Below are positions 1 to 9,644 of a stretch of DNA of 64,000 bases, piece by piece. Source of the DNA: Nitrospirales bacterium (lineage in GTDB: Bacteria > Nitrospirota > Nitrospiria > Nitrospirales > UBA8639); the NCBI GenBank assembly GCA_021604105.1, contig BQIW01000012.1:1-64000 (forward strand). Direction: 5' to 3'. A model generated the notes under the pieces. That model ran no database searches. It was not told the DNA's origin and saw nothing but the letters and a program-made list of their open reading frames with translations. The position numbers and the translations under genes were made by a program. Within the stretch, counting starts at the first letter, position 1. The number at the start of each line of letters is the position of its first letter.

Positions 1-208
1 CTATCGGCCGCAGTTTTATTTCCGGACGACGGATGTCACGGGCGTGGTGCAATTAAACCCGGGGGTCGAGATGGTGATGCCGGGGGATAATGTGTCGTTT
101 GAGGGGGAGCTGATCTCCCCGATTGCGATGGAGCAGGGGGTGCGATTTGCAGTGCGAGAAGGGGGCCGAACGGTCGGAGCCGGGGTGGTCACGGAAATCG
201 TCGCGTAA
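1..208 (+). CDS. tuf: Elongation factor Tu, C-terminal fragment
   Basis: The window opens inside a reading frame (codons from base 2) that ends with TAA at 206-208. The visible 68 residues are the last beta-barrel domain of EF-Tu: the start [14 protein letters not shown] and the later MVMPGDNV and [11 protein letters not shown] are hallmark stretches that contact the acceptor end of aminoacyl-tRNA. EF-Tu delivers aminoacyl-tRNA to the ribosome as a GTP complex. It lies 33 bases upstream of rpsJ, the usual order str operon to S10 operon. The N-terminal GTPase domain is outside the window. Confidence 0.97.
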   Translation, partial: YRPQFYFRTTDVTGVVQLNPGVEMVMPGDNVSFEGELISPIAMEQGVRFAVREGGRTVGAGVVTEIVA

Positions 209-241
209 GAAATACTGGTGAAGTGGAAAGGGTAGGTTTTT

Positions 242-553
242 GTGGATCGAGACCGCAGAATACGAATTCGATTAAAAGGGTTTGACTATAGGGTATTAGA
301 TCAATCTCTTCGTGAAATTGTGGATACCGTTCGTCGGAGTGGAGCTCGCATTGCCGGTCCTGTGCCTTTGCCTACGAGAATTGAAAAGTGGACGGTGCAG
401 AGATCGACTCACGTTGATAAAAAATCAAGGGAACAGTTCGAGATTCGGACTCATAAGCGATTGCTGGACATAATGGAGCCAACGCCTGAAACTATGGACG
501 CTTTGATGAAACTCAATTTGGCGGCGGGGGTGGATGTAGAAATAAAGCTATAG
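242..553 (+). CDS. rpsJ: 30S ribosomal protein S10
   Basis: This 103-residue protein has the normal S10 length and the family pattern [16 protein letters not shown] near the N terminus and [14 protein letters not shown] in the middle. S10 sits in the 30S head and also pairs with NusB in transcription antitermination. The start is GTG at 242, preceded by GGAAAGGGTAGG. It heads the S10 cluster, and no terminator separates it from tuf or from rplC downstream. Confidence 0.97.
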   Translation: MDRDRRIRIRLKGFDYRVLDQSLREIVDTVRRSGARIAGPVPLPTRIEKWTVQRSTHVDKKSREQFEIRTHKRLLDIMEPTPETMDALMKLNLAAGVDVEIKL

Positions 554-612
554 GTTGTGTGGTCAAGGCTTCTTTTAGGTACAGTCAACTTAATTTAGGT
601 AATTTTTCAATT

Positions 613-1230
613 ATGGTTAAAGGGTTGATAGGTAAAAAATTAGGTATGGTCCAGGTCTTTGATGAGGCGAGACGCCTAATTCCTGTTACGGTTATTGAAG
701 CTGGACCTTGCGGAATTGTGCAAGTGAAAAAAAAGAGTACAGATGGTTATGATGCCGTGCAGATTGGGTTTGGTGAAGTTCCAGAACGAAAGCAGACGAA
801 ACCTCAGTTAGGGCATTTGAAGAAAGCCGGAAATAAGGTTTGGCGTCATTTGAGGGAGTTTAGCTCCGCCGGAGAAGCGGAGGTTGGTTCCCTGGTTGAC
901 GTAAATTTATTTTCAGAAGGTGAATCAATTAATGTTCAGGGCGTTTCTAAGGGAAAAGGATTTCAGGGAGTGATGAAGCGGCATAATTATGCGGGTGGTC
1001 CAGCATCCCATGGTTCAATGTTCCATCGAGCCCCTGGGTCCATTGGGTCCAGCTCTTTTCCTTCAAGAGTTTTAAAGAATAAAAAACTACCCGGTCATAT
1101 GGGAAATAAACGAATCACTGTGAGAGGTTTAACGGTTTTTAAAATAAAAGCTGAAGAAAATATCCTCTTAGTTGAAGGTTCCGTCCCTGGTCCGGTTGGA
1201 GGGGTGGTCCTCGTAAGGAAGGTCAGCTGA
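613..1230 (+). CDS. rplC: 50S ribosomal protein L3
   Basis: L3 binds 23S rRNA near the peptidyl-transferase centre and nucleates 50S assembly. The segment VSKGKGFQGVMKRHNYAGG with the following GSMFHRAPGSIG is diagnostic. A longer frame is open from a GTG at 559, but the conserved N terminus MVKGLIGKKLGM begins at ATG 613. That start gives 205 residues, the usual length. The stop TGA (1228-1230) overlaps the rplD start by one base, so the two genes are probably translationally coupled. Confidence 0.96.
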   Translation: MVKGLIGKKLGMVQVFDEARRLIPVTVIEAGPCGIVQVKKKSTDGYDAVQIGFGEVPERKQTKPQLGHLKKAGNKVWRHLREFSSAGEAEVGSLVDVNLFSEGESINVQGVSKGKGFQGVMKRHNYAGGPASHGSMFHRAPGSIGSSSFPSRVLKNKKLPGHMGNKRITVRGLTVFKIKAEENILLVEGSVPGPVGGVVLVRKVS

Positions 1231-1859
1231 TGCAATCTATTGATGCTTTTCCTGTATTAGGGCAAGACGCCCAGCCTGTAGATAAAATTGATTTGACTGA
1301 TGGGGTTTTTAGTTCGGCCGTTAAGGGTTCATTGGTCCACCGTGCTGTCGTTATGCAGAGGGCAAGTACCAGGCAGGGTACAGCATCTACACTTGGGCGT
1401 GGGGAGGTAAGAGGCGGCGGTAAGAAGCCATGGAAACAAAAGCACACGGGTCGGGCAAGATCAGGATCAAGTCGTTCTCCAATTTGGAGAGGAGGAGGTA
1501 CTGTTTTTGGCCCCAAGCCTAGATCATACTCGTCCGCATTGCCCAAGAAAATGTATAGGGCGGCTTTGAGGGGGGCTTTGACGGCCAAAGCTGGTGATGG
1601 GTTGTTGGTATTGGGCGATCTGGTTCTCCCTGAAATGAAAACTCGTGAATTGGTGAAAACGTTAAACAATGTCGGAGCGAGGGGGAAAGTCCTTTTAGTT
1701 ATTCATGAGGAACTGGCTGATCTTATCCGTATTGGAAAGAATGTAAGGAATCTTAAAGTCATTCATGGTAAAGACCTTAATGTATATGACGTGCTTTGGT
1801 GTGAAAAATTGGTTGTAACCAAGGCAGAACTAGAGCAAATTCAAAAAATTTGGGTGTAA
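1230..1859 (+). CDS. rplD: 50S ribosomal protein L4
   Basis: L4 is an early assembly protein lining the exit tunnel, and in proteobacteria it also represses its own operon. The 209 residues match family length. The basic tunnel loop GRGEVRGGGKKPWKQKHTGR (about residues 55-75) is unmistakable. ATG at 1230 overlaps the rplC stop. No L4-type attenuator can be judged because the S10 leader would lie in tuf, outside or at the edge of the window. Confidence 0.96.
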   Translation: MQSIDAFPVLGQDAQPVDKIDLTDGVFSSAVKGSLVHRAVVMQRASTRQGTASTLGRGEVRGGGKKPWKQKHTGRARSGSSRSPIWRGGGTVFGPKPRSYSSALPKKMYRAALRGALTAKAGDGLLVLGDLVLPEMKTRELVKTLNNVGARGKVLLVIHEELADLIRIGKNVRNLKVIHGKDLNVYDVLWCEKLVVTKAELEQIQKIWV

Positions 1860-1860
1860 T

Positions 1861-2148
1861 GTGAATCCACATGATGTTTTAATCCGTCCTTTGTTAACGG
1901 AGAAAATTACTGCGATACGCGAGACAAAGAATGGTATTGCGTTCTCCGTTCATCGTCAGGCAACTCGAATTGATATTCGAAGAGCCGTGGAGAAGGTTTT
2001 TAACGTTAAGGTAGCTTCAGTGAATGTCATGAACGTTAGGGGCAAAAAAAAACGACAAGGGCGTTTCACTGGAAAGAGATCGGATTGGAGGAAGGCATTC
2101 ATTACCTTAAAAGAAGGTGAAAAAATAGAATTGTATGAAACTGCGTAG
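1861..2148 (+). CDS. rplW: 50S ribosomal protein L23
   Basis: L23 sits at the tunnel exit and is the docking site for trigger factor and SRP. The protein is 95 residues with the typical N terminus PHDVLIRPLLTEK and the C-terminal rRNA-binding segment VRGKKKRQGRFTGKRSDWRK. The GTG start lies one base after the rplD stop, so coupled translation is likely. Confidence 0.96.
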   Translation: MNPHDVLIRPLLTEKITAIRETKNGIAFSVHRQATRIDIRRAVEKVFNVKVASVNVMNVRGKKKRQGRFTGKRSDWRKAFITLKEGEKIELYETA

Positions 2149-2194
2149 CAGAAAATTTATTTTTGTCCATTACTGAAATAGAGAAAATTAGGTT

Positions 2195-3034
2195 ATGCCA
2201 ATAAAAGAATTTAATCCTACGTCACCTGGCCGAAGGGGAATGTCGGCCGTCACGGGTGAGGGGTTGTCCCCTAAAAGACCGGAAAAAGCTCTAACTGTCT
2301 TTAAATCTAAGTCTGGTGGGAGAAACAACTCGGGGAGAATTACTTCTCGATTTAAGGGTGGTGGGCATAAGCGCCTCTATCGGAAGATTGATTTCAAACG
2401 GAACAAATTTAATATTAAAGGCAAGGTTGCCAGTATTGAGTATGATCCTAATCGGTCGGCTCGAATTGCACTTTTGCATTATGCAGATGGAGAAAAACGC
2501 TATATCTTGGCTCCTTTGGGTTTGAAAGTTGGTGATTCTGTTCAAGCTGGCGCTGGGGTTGATGTGAGAGTGGGAAATGCTTTACCCCTTATGGAAATGC
2601 CTCTGGGAATAGTGGTGCACAATGTTGAGTTAAAGCCAGGCAAGGGTGCTCAGTTAGTAAGGAGTGCCGGGGCTTCAGCTCAGGTAATGGGACGGGATGA
2701 GGGTTATGTGCAGATTCGGTTAACGTCCGGTGAAATGAGAAAGATCCTCGGAACGTGTATGGCTACGATCGGTCAGGTTGGGAATGCCGACCATAATAAT
2801 GTCACTATTGGGAAAGCGGGCCGGTCGCGATGGTTGGGGCGTAAGCCGCATCAACGTGGAGTGGTGATGAATCCGGTTGACCATCCCCATGGCGGTGGTG
2901 AAGGAAAGTCCGGTCAAGGGAATCCTCATCCGGTTTCACCATGGGGGCAGCCGACAAAGGGTTTTAAGACACGGAAGCCGCGAAACCAAAGCTCGCGTTT
3001 TATAATTGTAGGTAGAAGGAAAAAGTCTCGTTAA
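2195..3034 (+). CDS. rplB: 50S ribosomal protein L2
   Basis: L2 is a primary 23S-binding protein needed for subunit association and peptidyl-transferase function. The 279-residue product carries the near-invariant C-terminal signature [14 protein letters not shown], including the functional histidine, and the basic tail [20 protein letters not shown]. The N terminus [17 protein letters not shown] is typical. A 46-base gap separates it from rplW, the usual S10-operon position. Confidence 0.97.
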   Translation: MPIKEFNPTSPGRRGMSAVTGEGLSPKRPEKALTVFKSKSGGRNNSGRITSRFKGGGHKRLYRKIDFKRNKFNIKGKVASIEYDPNRSARIALLHYADGEKRYILAPLGLKVGDSVQAGAGVDVRVGNALPLMEMPLGIVVHNVELKPGKGAQLVRSAGASAQVMGRDEGYVQIRLTSGEMRKILGTCMATIGQVGNADHNNVTIGKAGRSRWLGRKPHQRGVVMNPVDHPHGGGEGKSGQGNPHPVSPWGQPTKGFKTRKPRNQSSRFIIVGRRKKSR

Positions 3035-3049
3035 AATAAGGGGAAATCG

Positions 3050-3337
3050 ATGCCAAGGTCGGTGTATAAAGGTCCATTTGTCGATGACCACATTGCAAAA
3101 AAAGTTGACAAGGCTAGGGAGGGAAGAGAGTCCAAGGTTATAAAAACTTGGTCCAGGCGGTCGACTATTATACCAGATATGATCGGTTTGACTTTTGCGG
3201 TTCATAACGGGAAGAAATTTATCCCAGTTTTTATCACCGACAATATGGTTGGGCATAAATTAGGTGAATTTGCTCCAACCAGATTTTTTAAGGGACACGG
3301 TCATGCCAGGAGTGAGAAGGCAGTTGCGTTAAAGTAA
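3050..3337 (+). CDS. rpsS: 30S ribosomal protein S19
   Basis: S19 lies in the 30S head in complex with S13 and contacts A-site tRNA. The 95 residues show [34 protein letters not shown] and [13 protein letters not shown], all family signatures. ATG 3050 follows rplB by 15 bases with AAGGGGAAA as ribosome binding site. Confidence 0.97.
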   Translation: MPRSVYKGPFVDDHIAKKVDKAREGRESKVIKTWSRRSTIIPDMIGLTFAVHNGKKFIPVFITDNMVGHKLGEFAPTRFFKGHGHARSEKAVALK

Positions 3338-3391
3338 GGAAAATAAACGGATCTCGTAAGTCATAAGTAATTGAGCAAGGTATAAAAAGAA

Positions 3392-3730
3392 ATGGCGGAA
3401 GCTAAAGCAATTCTTCGACATGTAAGGCTGGCACCCCGTAAAGCACGGTTGATTGTTGATATGGTAAGGGGGAGGAATGCGGCGGAAGCATTAACCATAT
3501 TGAAGTATACCCCAAGGTCAGCTGCAAGGGTTGTTGAGCAATTACTCTTTTCGGCAGTATCAAACGCCGGTTTGAAAGATTTGGGTGACCCGGAAAACCT
3601 TAAAATAGCCAGAGCCTATGTGGATGGTGGTCCAATTTATAAGCGTTTTCGTCCTCGTTCAATGGGAAGGGCTAATCCTATCCAAAAGAGAACGAGTCAT
3701 ATAACGATTGTGGTAAGTCCGGCTAGTTAA
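3392..3730 (+). CDS. rplV: 50S ribosomal protein L22
   Basis: L22 lines the exit tunnel with its long beta hairpin. The product is 112 residues with the family motifs ARLAPRKARL-like (VRLAPRKARLIVDMVRG) and the C-terminal hairpin RFRPRSMGRANPIQKRTSHI. The order rpsS-rplV-rpsC is canonical. Confidence 0.97.
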   Translation: MAEAKAILRHVRLAPRKARLIVDMVRGRNAAEALTILKYTPRSAARVVEQLLFSAVSNAGLKDLGDPENLKIARAYVDGGPIYKRFRPRSMGRANPIQKRTSHITIVVSPAS

Positions 3731-3778
3731 TAGGGCCTTTATTTTCAATACGTGGAAGTGAGGGGGGAGAAAGAATAG

Positions 3779-4444
3779 ATGGGTCAAAAGACGCACCCGT
3801 ACGGTTTCAGGTTAGGTTATACCCGAACATGGCATTCCCGATGGTATGCAAAAAAAGATTTCGCCAACTTGCTCCACCAAGATTTGTCTATTAGGGGCGT
3901 GGTTAAAAAACGATTGTATCATGCAGGCATTTCCAGTGTAGAAATAGAGCGATCTGGAAATCAACTTAAATTAATTATTCATACTGCCCGTCCTGGGATT
4001 ATCATAGGTAGGAAGGGAGCTGAGGTTGATAAATTGAAAGCCACTCTTGAAAAAGAGTATGGCAATGAAGTTTTTGTAACCGTGAAGGAAATAAAAAAAC
4101 CTGAATTGGATGCTCAACTGGTTGCCGAGAACATTGCCACCCAATTGGAAAAGCGGGTTTCATTTCGTCGGGCGTTGAAGCGAAGCGTTGCTTCTGCTCT
4201 AAGGCTTGGTGCCTTAGGTATTAAAGTATACTGCGCGGGTCGGCTGGGTGGACATGAAATTGCCAGAACCGAATGGTATCGAGAGGGTCGAGTTCCGCTT
4301 CATACTCTTAGAGCTGACGTTGAATATGGATTTGCAGAGGCAAAAACAGCCATGGGCCAAATAGGAGTGAAAGCTTGGATATTTAAAGGGGATGCACAAA
4401 TTCCTTCTATGGAAAAGTCGGAACCTTCATTAGGTTTTTTATAA
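3779..4444 (+). CDS. rpsC: 30S ribosomal protein S3
   Basis: S3 forms the mRNA entry tunnel with S4 and S5. The 221-residue product starts [13 protein letters not shown], as in most bacteria. It contains the type II KH domain with its GxxG loop in [16 protein letters not shown] (about residues 65-80). It ends soon after the conserved VKAWIFKGD, so it lacks the long acidic or basic tails seen in some species. The start is ATG 3779 after GGGGGAGAAAG. Confidence 0.97.
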   Translation: MGQKTHPYGFRLGYTRTWHSRWYAKKDFANLLHQDLSIRGVVKKRLYHAGISSVEIERSGNQLKLIIHTARPGIIIGRKGAEVDKLKATLEKEYGNEVFVTVKEIKKPELDAQLVAENIATQLEKRVSFRRALKRSVASALRLGALGIKVYCAGRLGGHEIARTEWYREGRVPLHTLRADVEYGFAEAKTAMGQIGVKAWIFKGDAQIPSMEKSEPSLGFL

Positions 4445-4481
4445 AAGCTGGAATGATTTAAGTGATTGGAGTATTTGCAAG

Positions 4482-4904
4482 ATGTTAGCTCCGAAAAGGG
4501 TTAAATTCAGAAAGGTTCAAAAAGGTCGGATGCGTGGGAAGGCCTACCGTGGTGGGGAAATCTCCTATGGGGTATTTGGCCTTAAAGCCATGGAGCCTGG
4601 AAGAATTACGGCCAGACAAATCGAAGCAGCTCGTATCGCGATGACTAGACATGTAAAGAGGGGTGGTAGGATTTGGACCAGGATTTTTCCTGATAAGCCA
4701 ATTACCAAAAAGCCTGCTGAAGTTCGAATGGGGAAAGGAAAGGGAAACCCGGAATATTGGGTTGCCCCGGTAAAGTCAGGAAGAATTTTGTTTGAAATGG
4801 ATGATGTTACGCAAACCGTTGCGGAAGAGGCGTTGCGTTTAGCAGGGCATAAATTACCTGTCGCCACAAAATTTGTTGTTCGTGGAGAAATTCCGGTTTC
4901 GTAG
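4482..4904 (+). CDS. rplP: 50S ribosomal protein L16
   Basis: L16 organises the A-site region of the 50S subunit. The 140-residue protein has the family block [20 protein letters not shown] followed by [14 protein letters not shown], covering the arginine usually hydroxylated in Escherichia coli. The start [11 protein letters not shown] is typical. It is followed directly by rpmC. Confidence 0.97.
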   Translation: MLAPKRVKFRKVQKGRMRGKAYRGGEISYGVFGLKAMEPGRITARQIEAARIAMTRHVKRGGRIWTRIFPDKPITKKPAEVRMGKGKGNPEYWVAPVKSGRILFEMDDVTQTVAEEALRLAGHKLPVATKFVVRGEIPVS

Positions 4905-4913
4905 GTGTTGGAT

Positions 4914-5102
4914 ATGGAAATGAATGAATTGAAAAATTTAGATAAAAGTGAATTGTTGGAAAAAATAAATAAATTGAAACAGGAATTGTTTCATTTTAGG
5001 AGTCAATTGGCATTAGGTCGTATGGAAAATCCAATGCGAATACGTGAGACAAGAAGAAATATCGCCAGAGTTCAAACTGCTCTTCGCGAGAATACTAAAT
5101 AG
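4914..5102 (+). CDS. rpmC: 50S ribosomal protein L29
   Basis: L29 is a small helical-hairpin protein at the tunnel exit beside L23. The family core ELFHFRSQLALGRMENPMRI and RRNIARVQTALRE is clear. The frame is open from a GTG at 4905, but ATG 4914 has the better-spaced binding site (TAGGTG at 4902-4907) and gives a normal 62-residue protein. ATG 4920 is also possible. Confidence 0.93.
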   Translation: MEMNELKNLDKSELLEKINKLKQELFHFRSQLALGRMENPMRIRETRRNIARVQTALRENTK

Positions 5103-5135
5103 TCACCCACGCCTTTGAAGGAAAGTTTTTCAATT

Positions 5136-5402
5136 ATGACACAGAATAGGGCTCGGCCGCGATCACTGACGGGGAAAGTTGTTAGTAATAAAATGAAAAA
5201 AACCGTTGTGGTTGAAGTTGTTCGCATAGAGCGCCACTCCCTTTATGGGAAAGTGATGAGAAAAAAAACGAGGGTAAAGGCCCATGATGAAGTGAATCAA
5301 TGCCAGATAGGAGACCAGGTCAATATTGTTTATGCGCGACCTTTAAGTAAAACAAAGCATTGGCGTGTTTCCGGGGTCTTAACCAAACGAGTAGCCTCAT
5401 AG
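5136..5402 (+). CDS. rpsQ: 30S ribosomal protein S17
   Basis: S17 is an OB-fold primary binder of 16S rRNA helix 11. The core LTGKVVSNKMKKTVVVEV and RKKTRVKAHDE is diagnostic. An upstream TTG at 5115 keeps the frame open, but ATG 5136 preceded by GAAGGAAAG gives 88 residues, the usual size. It follows rpmC by 33 bases. Confidence 0.94.
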   Translation: MTQNRARPRSLTGKVVSNKMKKTVVVEVVRIERHSLYGKVMRKKTRVKAHDEVNQCQIGDQVNIVYARPLSKTKHWRVSGVLTKRVAS

Positions 5403-5460
5403 AATTACTGAATGATGTGTTTAAAATATTTCTTCGGTTTATAAGAAATAGAGTTAACTA

Positions 5461-5829
5461 ATGATACAAAATTATACTTATTTGGATGTGGCTGATAATT
5501 CAGGCGCAAAAAATGTGATGTGTTTTCATGTGCTGGGTGGAACGAAGCGTCGGTATGGATCTTTAGGGGACATCATTGTGGTGGCCGTAAAAGAGGCAAT
5601 CCCAAAGGCATCGGTTAAAAAAGGCGACGTCATGAAGGCCGTCATTGTGCGAACGAAAAAGGGTCGTCGAAGGGAAGATGGTTCACACATAAAATTTGAC
5701 CGGAATGCTTGTGTTTTAGTTAATGCTCAGGGAGACCCTGTTGGGACTCGTATCTTTGGGCCGGTTGCAAGAGAATTAAGAAAGAAGAAGTATATGAAAA
5801 TTATATCTCTGGCTCCAGAGGTCATTTAG
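5461..5829 (+). CDS. rplN: 50S ribosomal protein L14
   Basis: L14 lies at the subunit interface, forms bridge B8 and is the docking site of the silencing factor RsfS. The 122 residues match the strict family length. The start [17 protein letters not shown] and the block [17 protein letters not shown] are conserved. The first gene of the spc half of the cluster follows rpsQ by 58 bases with no visible terminator. Confidence 0.97.
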   Translation: MIQNYTYLDVADNSGAKNVMCFHVLGGTKRRYGSLGDIIVVAVKEAIPKASVKKGDVMKAVIVRTKKGRRREDGSHIKFDRNACVLVNAQGDPVGTRIFGPVARELRKKKYMKIISLAPEVI

Positions 5830-5840
5830 GGTAGGTAAAT

Positions 5841-6173
5841 ATGGCTGATAAATTTCGTATAAAAAAAGGCGATATGGTGATGGTTATCGCTGGCAAGGAG
5901 CGTGGGAAAACGGGTAAAGTCCTGCAGGTTCAATCAAAAGATGCCAGGGTCACAGTTGAAAAGCTTAATATAATAAAGCGTCATACAAAGCCAAACGCAA
6001 AAAATAAGCAGGGGGGGATCCTCGAGCGGGAAGGCTTTATGGCGATTTCCAATGTCATGGCTTTTTGTGAGTCGGTTAAAAAGCCTTCAAGGATTAAAAT
6101 GAAAACTTTTGATGATGGACGAAAAGTCCGTGTTTATCAAAAAGCTCCAACTGAAGTTTTGGATAAAAGCTGA
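5841..6173 (+). CDS. rplX: 50S ribosomal protein L24
   Basis: L24 is one of two assembly-initiator proteins of the 50S subunit. The N-terminal KOW motif is visible as [20 protein letters not shown]. The central [12 protein letters not shown] and the following GGILERE are conserved. The product has 110 residues, and its stop overlaps the rplE start by one base. Confidence 0.96.
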   Translation: MADKFRIKKGDMVMVIAGKERGKTGKVLQVQSKDARVTVEKLNIIKRHTKPNAKNKQGGILEREGFMAISNVMAFCESVKKPSRIKMKTFDDGRKVRVYQKAPTEVLDKS

Positions 6174-6799
6174 TGAAATCAAAATCTGTCACGAAGCAAG
6201 CAGTTAAAGCAAAAGAAAAAGGCGGAGGTTCATCCGCGGTCCAACCAAAGGATTATATCCCACGGATTAAGGCAATGTACCATGAAAAGGTTATCCCTGC
6301 CATGATGAAGGAATTTGGGTATAAAAACCCAATGCAGGTTCCTAGAGTGGAAAGGATTGTCCTAAATGTTGGAATGGGGGAAGCAGTACAGAATGTCAAA
6401 TTGTTGGAAAGTGCAGCCGCGGAGCTTGAACAAATCTCCGGGCAAAAGCCCGTTTTGACGAGGTCAAAGAAAGCAATCGCGGGATTTAAATTGCGAGAAG
6501 GAGTTCCGATAGGAGCAAAGGTTACATTAAGGGGCGCAAGGATGCATGAGTTTTTAGACCGGTTGGTATCCGTGGCTTTACCCCGAATTCGTGATTTTCG
6601 GGGGATTTCCCCAAAAGCTTTCGATGGGAGAGGGAACTATACGCTCGGCTTAAAGGAACAGCTGGCGTTTCCTGAAATAAAATATGATGATGTTGCATCA
6701 ATCCATGGGATGGATATCACGTTTGTGACTACGGCTCAACGGAATGATGAAGCCAAATCTTTATTGGCCCACTTGGGAATGCCTTTTCGAAAACCCTAG
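6173..6799 (+). CDS. rplE: 50S ribosomal protein L5 with basic N-terminal extension
   Basis: L5 binds 5S rRNA and P-site tRNA. The conserved protein begins around [17 protein letters not shown] and includes [16 protein letters not shown] and the later [20 protein letters not shown]. The ATG at 6173 overlaps the rplX stop and adds about 30 Lys/Ser/Gly-rich residues before the family core, making 208 residues against roughly 180 in most bacteria. An internal start at ATG 6272 would remove the extension. The overlap with rplX favours the long form. Confidence 0.95.
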   Translation: MKSKSVTKQAVKAKEKGGGSSAVQPKDYIPRIKAMYHEKVIPAMMKEFGYKNPMQVPRVERIVLNVGMGEAVQNVKLLESAAAELEQISGQKPVLTRSKKAIAGFKLREGVPIGAKVTLRGARMHEFLDRLVSVALPRIRDFRGISPKAFDGRGNYTLGLKEQLAFPEIKYDDVASIHGMDITFVTTAQRNDEAKSLLAHLGMPFRKP

Positions 6800-6817
6800 G
6801 ATGGGAAAGGAGCGAAT

Positions 6818-7003
6818 GTGTCAAGGTTAGCACTCAAAAATAAGGCTAAGCGAAAGCCCAAATTCCCATGTCGCCACTATAATCGTTGTCCACTTTGTGG
6901 GCGTGTGAGAGGGTTTTTGCGCCGTTTCCTTATGTGTCGAATCTGTTTTCGTTTCCTTAGTTTGCGTGGGGGTATCCCTGGTGTAACCAAATCCAGTTGG
7001 TAG
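6818..7003 (+). CDS. rpsN: 30S ribosomal protein S14, zinc-binding type
   Basis: This is the short (61-residue) zinc form of S14. Two CxxC pairs, CPLC and CRIC, make the zinc knuckle in the 16S-binding core, ending with the family tail [11 protein letters not shown]. The start is GTG 6818 preceded by GGGAAAGGAG. It sits between rplE and rpsH, the standard spc order. Confidence 0.95.
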   Translation: MSRLALKNKAKRKPKFPCRHYNRCPLCGRVRGFLRRFLMCRICFRFLSLRGGIPGVTKSSW

Positions 7004-7065
7004 CCTGCTTGTGGTGAATAGGTTTATTTAGTAATTGGCAAATATTTCAATACGAGGTTATTAGG

Positions 7066-7473
7066 ATGTCGATGACTGATCCTCTCGCAGATTTATTCGT
7101 GCGAATTCAAAATGCGGGACGCCGTGGCCACGATTTAGTTAAAATCCCATCTTCTCGGGTAAAAAATGATATCTTGCGAATTTTCAAGGAAGAGGGATTC
7201 ATTCGTGACTATAAAGCAGCTACGGGCTCCAATGGGCATCCAGTTATTGAAGTTTCACTTCGATATGCTCCTGGACGCCAAAAAAAATCATTTATAACTG
7301 GGATAAAACGGATCAGTAAGCCTGGGTGTAGAGTTTATGCCGGGAAGGAAGATCTTCCACGAGTGATGCGGGGATTGGGAATGGCAATTCTGACTACTGA
7401 TCGTGGATTATTAACCGATGAGCAATGCCGGAGTTCCAAGGTGGGCGGTGAAGTTTTGTGCCATGTTTGGTGA
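7066..7473 (+). CDS. rpsH: 30S ribosomal protein S8
   Basis: S8 is a primary 16S-binding protein and, in Escherichia coli, the translational repressor of the spc operon. The N terminus MSMTDPLADLFVRIQNAGRR and the C-terminal block VGGEVLCHVW are conserved. The product has 135 residues. No S8-binding mRNA site was modelled around rplX-rplE. Confidence 0.96.
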   Translation: MSMTDPLADLFVRIQNAGRRGHDLVKIPSSRVKNDILRIFKEEGFIRDYKAATGSNGHPVIEVSLRYAPGRQKKSFITGIKRISKPGCRVYAGKEDLPRVMRGLGMAILTTDRGLLTDEQCRSSKVGGEVLCHVW

Positions 7474-7518
7474 TTTTGGATACCATTTTTATTTGGATTT
7501 TTAATTAATAGGTTAATC

Positions 7519-8058
7519 ATGTCGAGGATTGGACGAAAGCCAATATCAATTCCTAAAGGCGTCGAGGTGCGGGTCATTGATGGGAACGTTTTAGTGAAAG
7601 GGCCCCTGGGGCAACTCCAGTGGGGTCTGAACCCTGGAATTGAGGCCAGTGTAGAAAAGGAAGAAGTTTCACTATCCAGAAATAACGATTCAGCAAAACT
7701 TAAAGCGCTACACGGACTAACAAGGGCTGAACTCGCTAATCAGTTAAAGGGAGTAAAAGAGGGTTTTCAGGAAACCCTAGAGGTGATGGGAGTTGGGTAC
7801 CGAGCACAAATTCAAGGAAATGAATTAAGCTTCGCTGTCGGGTATGCCCATCCTGTGTCAATAAAATTGCCAAAAGGAGTCGAGGCGTCTGTTGACAAGC
7901 AGACATCAATTTCTCTTAAGGGAATTGATAAACGAATGGTTAGCCTGGTGGCCGCTCAAATCAGAAGTATGAAAGTGCCGGATGTGTACAAACAAAAAGG
8001 TATAAAGTATGTTGGTGAAATCCTTCGGAAAAAAGCTGGGAAAGCCGGCAAAAAATAG
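7519..8058 (+). CDS. rplF: 50S ribosomal protein L6
   Basis: L6 is a two-domain protein near the GTPase centre. The 179-residue product starts MSRIGRKPISIPKGVEV and carries the C-terminal signature PDVYKQKGIKYVGE followed by a Lys-rich tail, both typical. The start is ATG 7519 after AATAGGTTAATC. Confidence 0.97.
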   Translation: MSRIGRKPISIPKGVEVRVIDGNVLVKGPLGQLQWGLNPGIEASVEKEEVSLSRNNDSAKLKALHGLTRAELANQLKGVKEGFQETLEVMGVGYRAQIQGNELSFAVGYAHPVSIKLPKGVEASVDKQTSISLKGIDKRMVSLVAAQIRSMKVPDVYKQKGIKYVGEILRKKAGKAGKK

Positions 8059-8067
8059 GTCTAAATT

Positions 8068-8433
8068 GTGAATATACTGGAAAAACAAAAAAGATTGGAT
8101 AAGCGGAGTCGGCGGGTGCGGTTGCGCATCGTGGGATTATCTTCTCGTCCACGATTAAGTGTATTTAGGAGTAATTCTCATATTTACGCCCAAATTATTG
8201 ATGATGTGGAGGGTCGTACCTTGGTTTCCGCATCATCTTGTGACCCTGGGTTAAAAGGTAAAATAAAATCTGGTGGGAATATTGAAGCAGCGAGGATGGT
8301 GGGACAAGCAATTGCTGAACGGGCGAGGGCTATACCTATTGAACTAGTGGTATTTGATCGAGGTGGCAGATTATATCATGGCCGGGTAAAGGCATTGGCG
8401 GATGCCGCTCGTTCAGGTGGGTTGAAATTCTAA
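8068..8433 (+). CDS. rplR: 50S ribosomal protein L18
   Basis: L18 binds 5S rRNA together with L5. The 121-residue product has [20 protein letters not shown] in the core and ends with [19 protein letters not shown], the usual C terminus. The GTG start lies 9 bases after rplF. Confidence 0.96.
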   Translation: MNILEKQKRLDKRSRRVRLRIVGLSSRPRLSVFRSNSHIYAQIIDDVEGRTLVSASSCDPGLKGKIKSGGNIEAARMVGQAIAERARAIPIELVVFDRGGRLYHGRVKALADAARSGGLKF

Positions 8434-8477
8434 TCTGGTCCAGCCTCAAAATTTGCTAAAGGGAAGGATTCACTTCT

Positions 8478-8972
8478 GTGAGGGTTAATGTTGAGGAGCT
8501 CAATTTAAAGGATAAACCGGTTGTAATTAACCGTGTGGCCAAAGTGGTAAAGGGGGGGAAACGTTTTTCCTTTTCGGCTTTGGTGGTTGTGGGCGATGGC
8601 GATGGTTGGGTAGGTGTGGGAAAAGGAAAAGCAACCGAAGTTCCATCTGCCATAGCGAAGGCCGTGGCTCATGCAAAAAAAAATCTTATCAGGATTCCCC
8701 TTAAATCTAATACCATACCCCATGAGGTGCATGGTTATTTTGGGGGAGAGCACATTGTTCTGAAACCGGCAAAACAGGGTACGGGTATCATTGCCGGGGG
8801 AGCAGTCCGTTCGTTATTGGAGGTGGCTGGTGCTCAGAATATCGTTGCGAAAACCCTTGGTCGTGGGAATCCATTTAATGCCGTGAGGGCAACTATTGAA
8901 GGCTTGAGCCAATTACGGGATCCATCTGAAGTAAGAGAGATGCGTCGAACGGTCGTGGGGATGGAAGATTAA
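8478..8972 (+). CDS. rpsE: 30S ribosomal protein S5
   Basis: S5 takes part in decoding accuracy and helps form the mRNA entry site. The double-stranded-RNA-binding domain is visible as INRVAKVVKGGKRFSFSALV followed by GDGDGWVGVGKGKA. The C-terminal half has GGAVRSLLEVAGAQNIVAK. The product is 164 residues from a GTG start after GGGAAGG. Confidence 0.97.
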   Translation: MRVNVEELNLKDKPVVINRVAKVVKGGKRFSFSALVVVGDGDGWVGVGKGKATEVPSAIAKAVAHAKKNLIRIPLKSNTIPHEVHGYFGGEHIVLKPAKQGTGIIAGGAVRSLLEVAGAQNIVAKTLGRGNPFNAVRATIEGLSQLRDPSEVREMRRTVVGMED

Positions 8973-9009
8973 TTGATTTTAAAATAACCAGTGAGGAAAC
9001 CTGGAAATC

Positions 9010-9195
9010 ATGGTGGCACCAACCAATCTCTCAATCACATTGAAACGAAGCACAATAGGCCATCCAGATAAGATGCGTGTGGTGTTATTGGGGCTTGGAC
9101 TTAGGAAAATCGGACAAACTGTCAGTCGTCCGGATACGAAACAAGTACGTGGTTTAATTTATAAGGTTAGGCATCTTATTGAGGTTGCTGATTAA
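9010..9195 (+). CDS. rpmD: 50S ribosomal protein L30
   Basis: L30 is a small protein near 5S rRNA that is absent from some phyla. The 61 residues contain ITLKRSTIGHPDKMR and LGLRKIGQTVSRPDT, both family motifs. Its stop overlaps the rplO start by one base. Confidence 0.95.
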   Translation: MVAPTNLSITLKRSTIGHPDKMRVVLLGLGLRKIGQTVSRPDTKQVRGLIYKVRHLIEVAD

Positions 9196-9644
9196 TGAAA
9201 CTACACGATTTACATCCCTCTCCAGGTTCAAAAACCAAGAAAAAACGCCTTGGACGTGGCCCTGGTTCGGGGTTAGGGAAAACAGCCGGGAAAGGTCATA
9301 AAGGGTTATTAGCCCGTTCTGGTCGGGCTAATCAAGCAGGTTTTGAGGGAGGGCAAATGCCACTTGCCCGCAGATTGCCAAAACGTGGGTTTACAAATAT
9401 TTTTCGAATACAATATTCGGTGATAAATCTTAAGGATCTGGTTTCTCAGGTAAAAACATTGAATTTTAACCCAACAGTTTTTAAGGAAATTGGGTTAACT
9501 AAAGGGCGAAACACACTTGTCAAAATACTTGGTACTGGTGAAATAGATCGCCCGATTGTTGTGGAAGCACATAAATTTAGTGATACGGCCAGACAAAAAA
9601 TTGAGAATGCCGGTGGGCAAGTAAAGGTGATCGGCCGTGCTTGA
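9195..9644 (+). CDS. rplO: 50S ribosomal protein L15
   Basis: L15 is a late-assembling protein with a long unstructured Gly/Arg-rich N terminus. KRLGRGPGSGLGKTAGKGHK near residues 15-35 and GFEGGQMPLARRLPKRGF after it are diagnostic. The 149-residue product overlaps secY by 8 bases, as expected for the spc operon. Confidence 0.97.
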   Translation: MKLHDLHPSPGSKTKKKRLGRGPGSGLGKTAGKGHKGLLARSGRANQAGFEGGQMPLARRLPKRGFTNIFRIQYSVINLKDLVSQVKTLNFNPTVFKEIGLTKGRNTLVKILGTGEIDRPIVVEAHKFSDTARQKIENAGGQVKVIGRA